Below are positions 44,719 through 46,222 of a stretch of DNA of 46,222 nt, in pieces (positions within the stretch are counted from its first letter, which is position 1; each line of letters begins with the position of its first letter). The translations under genes were made by a program, and so were the position numbers. The DNA is from Micrococcales bacterium 73-13 (GTDB taxonomy: Bacteria; Actinomycetota; Actinomycetes; Actinomycetales; Microbacteriaceae). The DNA lies in assembly GCA_001898855.1 (NCBI GenBank), contig MKVN01000036.1:9820-56041 (forward strand), read 5' to 3'. The notes beneath the pieces are model-generated. The model was not told where the DNA came from, made no database searches, and was given only the letters and a program-made list of their open reading frames with translations.

Positions 44719-46222
44719 TGCGGTCACGTCCTCGGGGAGCGCGTACTCGGTCGCGTTACGCGGGGCTGGGCGGGTCACGACAAGCCCGCGCACCGCGAGC
44801 GATTCGAGCGTGTTCCCGGTCGCGTCGGTGCCGATGCCCTTGCCTGCCGTGAACGCGCGGACTTTGCGCCCTGACTGCCAGGGGTTGCCCCGGAGGTAGT
44901 CGAGCACCACCCGGTCGTTGTCCGACTGGTTGGCGACGACGAGCTCGCGCACGCGGGCACGCTGACGCTCGACGCCGGACGTGCGCTCGGCGGACGCGCG
45001 AGCGGCGGCGTACTCGGCACGGGACATGCGGGCTTCCATCGACAGCACGAGCGAGTCCTCTACGGCCAGCGGCGCAACTTCCATCGCCAGCGGCGCGGCG
45101 AAGCGGTTCTTCTCCTGCACGACGCCGACGACGCCGCGCTCGGGGTCGATGCGCTCCATACGGACATGCACCCCGGCGCGCATACGCATCTGGTCGCCAC
45201 CGCGGGCACGCTCACCCGCCGCGTTGCTGTGGTGGCCGACCACGACGGCGACGTGCAGATACCGGGCGAGCGCACGGACACCGCGGGTGAACAGGTCCAT
45301 CGTCTCCACGTCCTCGTTCGGCATGAACTCCACCGCGGGGTCGAAGGCGACCACCCGCACGCGCTCGCCCCAGCGGGCCTCCGCGGAGCGAACCGTGCGG
45401 ACCACACGGGCGACGCCCTCGGGCGTGGACAGGTCGATGCTCACCGCGCCCGATAGCCCCGGCGCGAGGTCCGCGGGCGAGAGCTCCTGATAGGCGTTCC
45501 ACGCCGCGATGCGCGGCTGTAGCTGGGTCAGGCCCTCACCCTCGAACAACAAGGTCGCGCCGCGCACAGTCGGGTTGCCGAGCCACGGGACACCAGCCCG
45601 TACCGACCGCAGTAGGTCGAGGATCGCGAACGTCTTCATCACGCCAGGCTCGCCGTAGATGGAGGTGTAGTTGTCGATCAGCGCCCAGCCGTGGACGGTC
45701 CAGGCGGGCGGGTCGAGCTCGCCTATCTGCTCGTCTGTGAGCATGTCGGGTAGGAAGTCCTGCACGGCGGACTCGTCGCCTTGCACCATCAGGTCCGCGA
45801 GCGCGGCCACGAGCCCGTCGTCGTCCGGGCCGAGTGCCCGCAGGCGCTCCAACTCCGCGGTGAGCTTCGCGGCGGTGCCGCCGAAGGCGCGGAAGTAGTC
45901 GCTCAGGTCGGCACCCCTGCCGCTAACGCCGAGCCGGGCCAGGTCGAGCGCGGCGGCACGCGCGCCCGCCTTGCCGAGCGCGGCCACCATCTTGTCCATG
46001 CCCTTGCGTCCGGCGTCGTCTAGGTCGAAGGCGACGTAGACCTCGCGCCCGGCGAGCTTCGACAGGTCGCGCGGGACCGTACCCGCGCCGCCCGTCACGG
46101 CGACGGCGACGTACTGGCCGTCCGACTCCTGCATGGCGAGCAGGCAGTCGCCTTCCCCTTCAGTGAGCAGGACCGGGAGCGTCGGGTGCTCGTCCAGCCA
46201 CTCTGCCGGCCACAGCATCGCC
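44716..46222 (-). CDS. Primase-helicase: toprim domain plus RepA-type ATPase (5' end outside window)
   Basis: Replication protein of the element. The frame is open at the right edge, so the N-terminus (perhaps a primase zinc or polymerase domain) is missing. The visible 500 residues have a toprim domain (LTEGEGDCLLA, FDLDDAGRKG), a linker, and a RecA/RepA-like ATPase with Walker A GEPGVMKTFA (G-x-x-G-x-x-K-T), Walker B-like VRVVAFDPAVEFM, and VVVGHHSNAAGERARGGDQMRM as sensor region. A C-terminal winged-helix-like part has NPWQSGRKVRAFTAGKGIGTDATGNTLESL. The toprim-RepA fusion occurs in actinobacterial phages, satellites and integrative plasmids. It ends within the iteron-like repeats. Confidence 0.85.
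   Translation of the reverse strand, partial: AMLWPAEWLDEHPTLPVLLTEGEGDCLLAMQESDGQYVAVAVTGGAGTVPRDLSKLAGREVYVAFDLDDAGRKGMDKMVAALGKAGARAAALDLARLGVSGRGADLSDYFRAFGGTAAKLTAELERLRALGPDDDGLVAALADLMVQGDESAVQDFLPDMLTDEQIGELDPPAWTVHGWALIDNYTSIYGEPGVMKTFAILDLLRSVRAGVPWLGNPTVRGATLLFEGEGLTQLQPRIAAWNAYQELSPADLAPGLSGAVSIDLSTPEGVARVVRTVRSAEARWGERVRVVAFDPAVEFMPNEDVETMDLFTRGVRALARYLHVAVVVGHHSNAAGERARGGDQMRMRAGVHVRMERIDPERGVVGVVQEKNRFAAPLAMEVAPLAVEDSLVLSMEARMSRAEYAAARASAERTSGVERQRARVRELVVANQSDNDRVVLDYLRGNPWQSGRKVRAFTAGKGIGTDATGNTLESLAVRGLVVTRPAPRNATEYALPEDVTA

Larger units (their letters stand above)
39904..46222. mobile_element. Left part of an integrated element (phage satellite, integrative plasmid or prophage end)
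   Basis: Starts in a CAT-anticodon tRNA gene and continues past the window. Visible genes include a tyrosine integrase, a serine recombinase, a zinc-motif protein resembling small terminases and a primase-helicase, mostly on the minus strand with overlapping stop/start codons. The DNA is visibly less GC-rich than the flanking chromosome, and these genes use Shine-Dalgarno sequences more than the chromosomal genes do. No structural or transfer genes are seen. Confidence 0.8.

Overview
This is a 46 kb piece of a very high-GC actinobacterial chromosome. The gene order (leuS, comEA, comEC, holA, rpsT, lepA, hemW, hrcA, dnaJ, rsmE, HIT, phoH, ybeY, CBS protein, era, leuA, recO, uppS, glyS, dusB, dgt, dnaG) is what I would expect in Microbacteriaceae and relatives. 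That placement is inferred from gene content and order, not from a search. The genus cannot be named from the window.

Layout. (1) 1-8060: the 3' part of leuS; the DNA-uptake genes comEA-comEC; holA; a terminator; rpsT and an alpha/beta hydrolase on the minus strand; a lactate/malate dehydrogenase-like gene broken by an apparent one-base frameshift. (2) 8105-15980: lepA; an aldo/keto reductase; a PadR regulator with its membrane partner; a DmdC-like acyl-CoA dehydrogenase; hemW; a small DUF4870-like membrane protein. (3) 16045-24719: a CIRCE-controlled hrcA-dnaJ unit runs into rsmE, HIT, phoH, ybeY, a CorC-like CBS protein lacking its membrane domain, and era. Then comes leuA with a leucine-rich leader peptide. 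(4) 24732-38098: NmrA-like protein, recO, uppS, glyS, two membrane proteins, a DsbA-family protein, a YbaK-type deacylase, dusB, dgt, dnaG, and an orphan ABC ATPase coupled to a 2-hydroxyacid dehydrogenase. (5) 38129-39846: tRNA-Asn, def and a DMT-type transporter.

(6) From about 39904 to the window end lies the left part of an integrated mobile element. It starts inside the 3' half of a CAT-anticodon tRNA gene, whose 5' half is not next to it. The visible genes are two small proteins, a small membrane protein, a tyrosine integrase, a serine recombinase, a 94-aa protein, a zinc-motif protein resembling small terminase subunits, and a toprim/RecA-type primase-helicase cut by the window edge. 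A non-coding stretch next to the primase-helicase carries 10-bp direct repeats and large hairpins and is a candidate replication origin. No capsid, tail or conjugation genes are visible, so the element could be a phage satellite, an integrative plasmid or one end of a prophage.

Regulation. Most operon heads show a -10-like hexamer exactly 6-7 nt before the start codon, which implies widespread leaderless mRNAs. Other visible controls are a CIRCE operator before hrcA, an inverted repeat between the -35 and -10 of padR, and a 14-codon leader (four Leu codons) before leuA. The leader's Leu-codon segment is perfectly complementary over 10 nt to the leuA ribosome-binding region.
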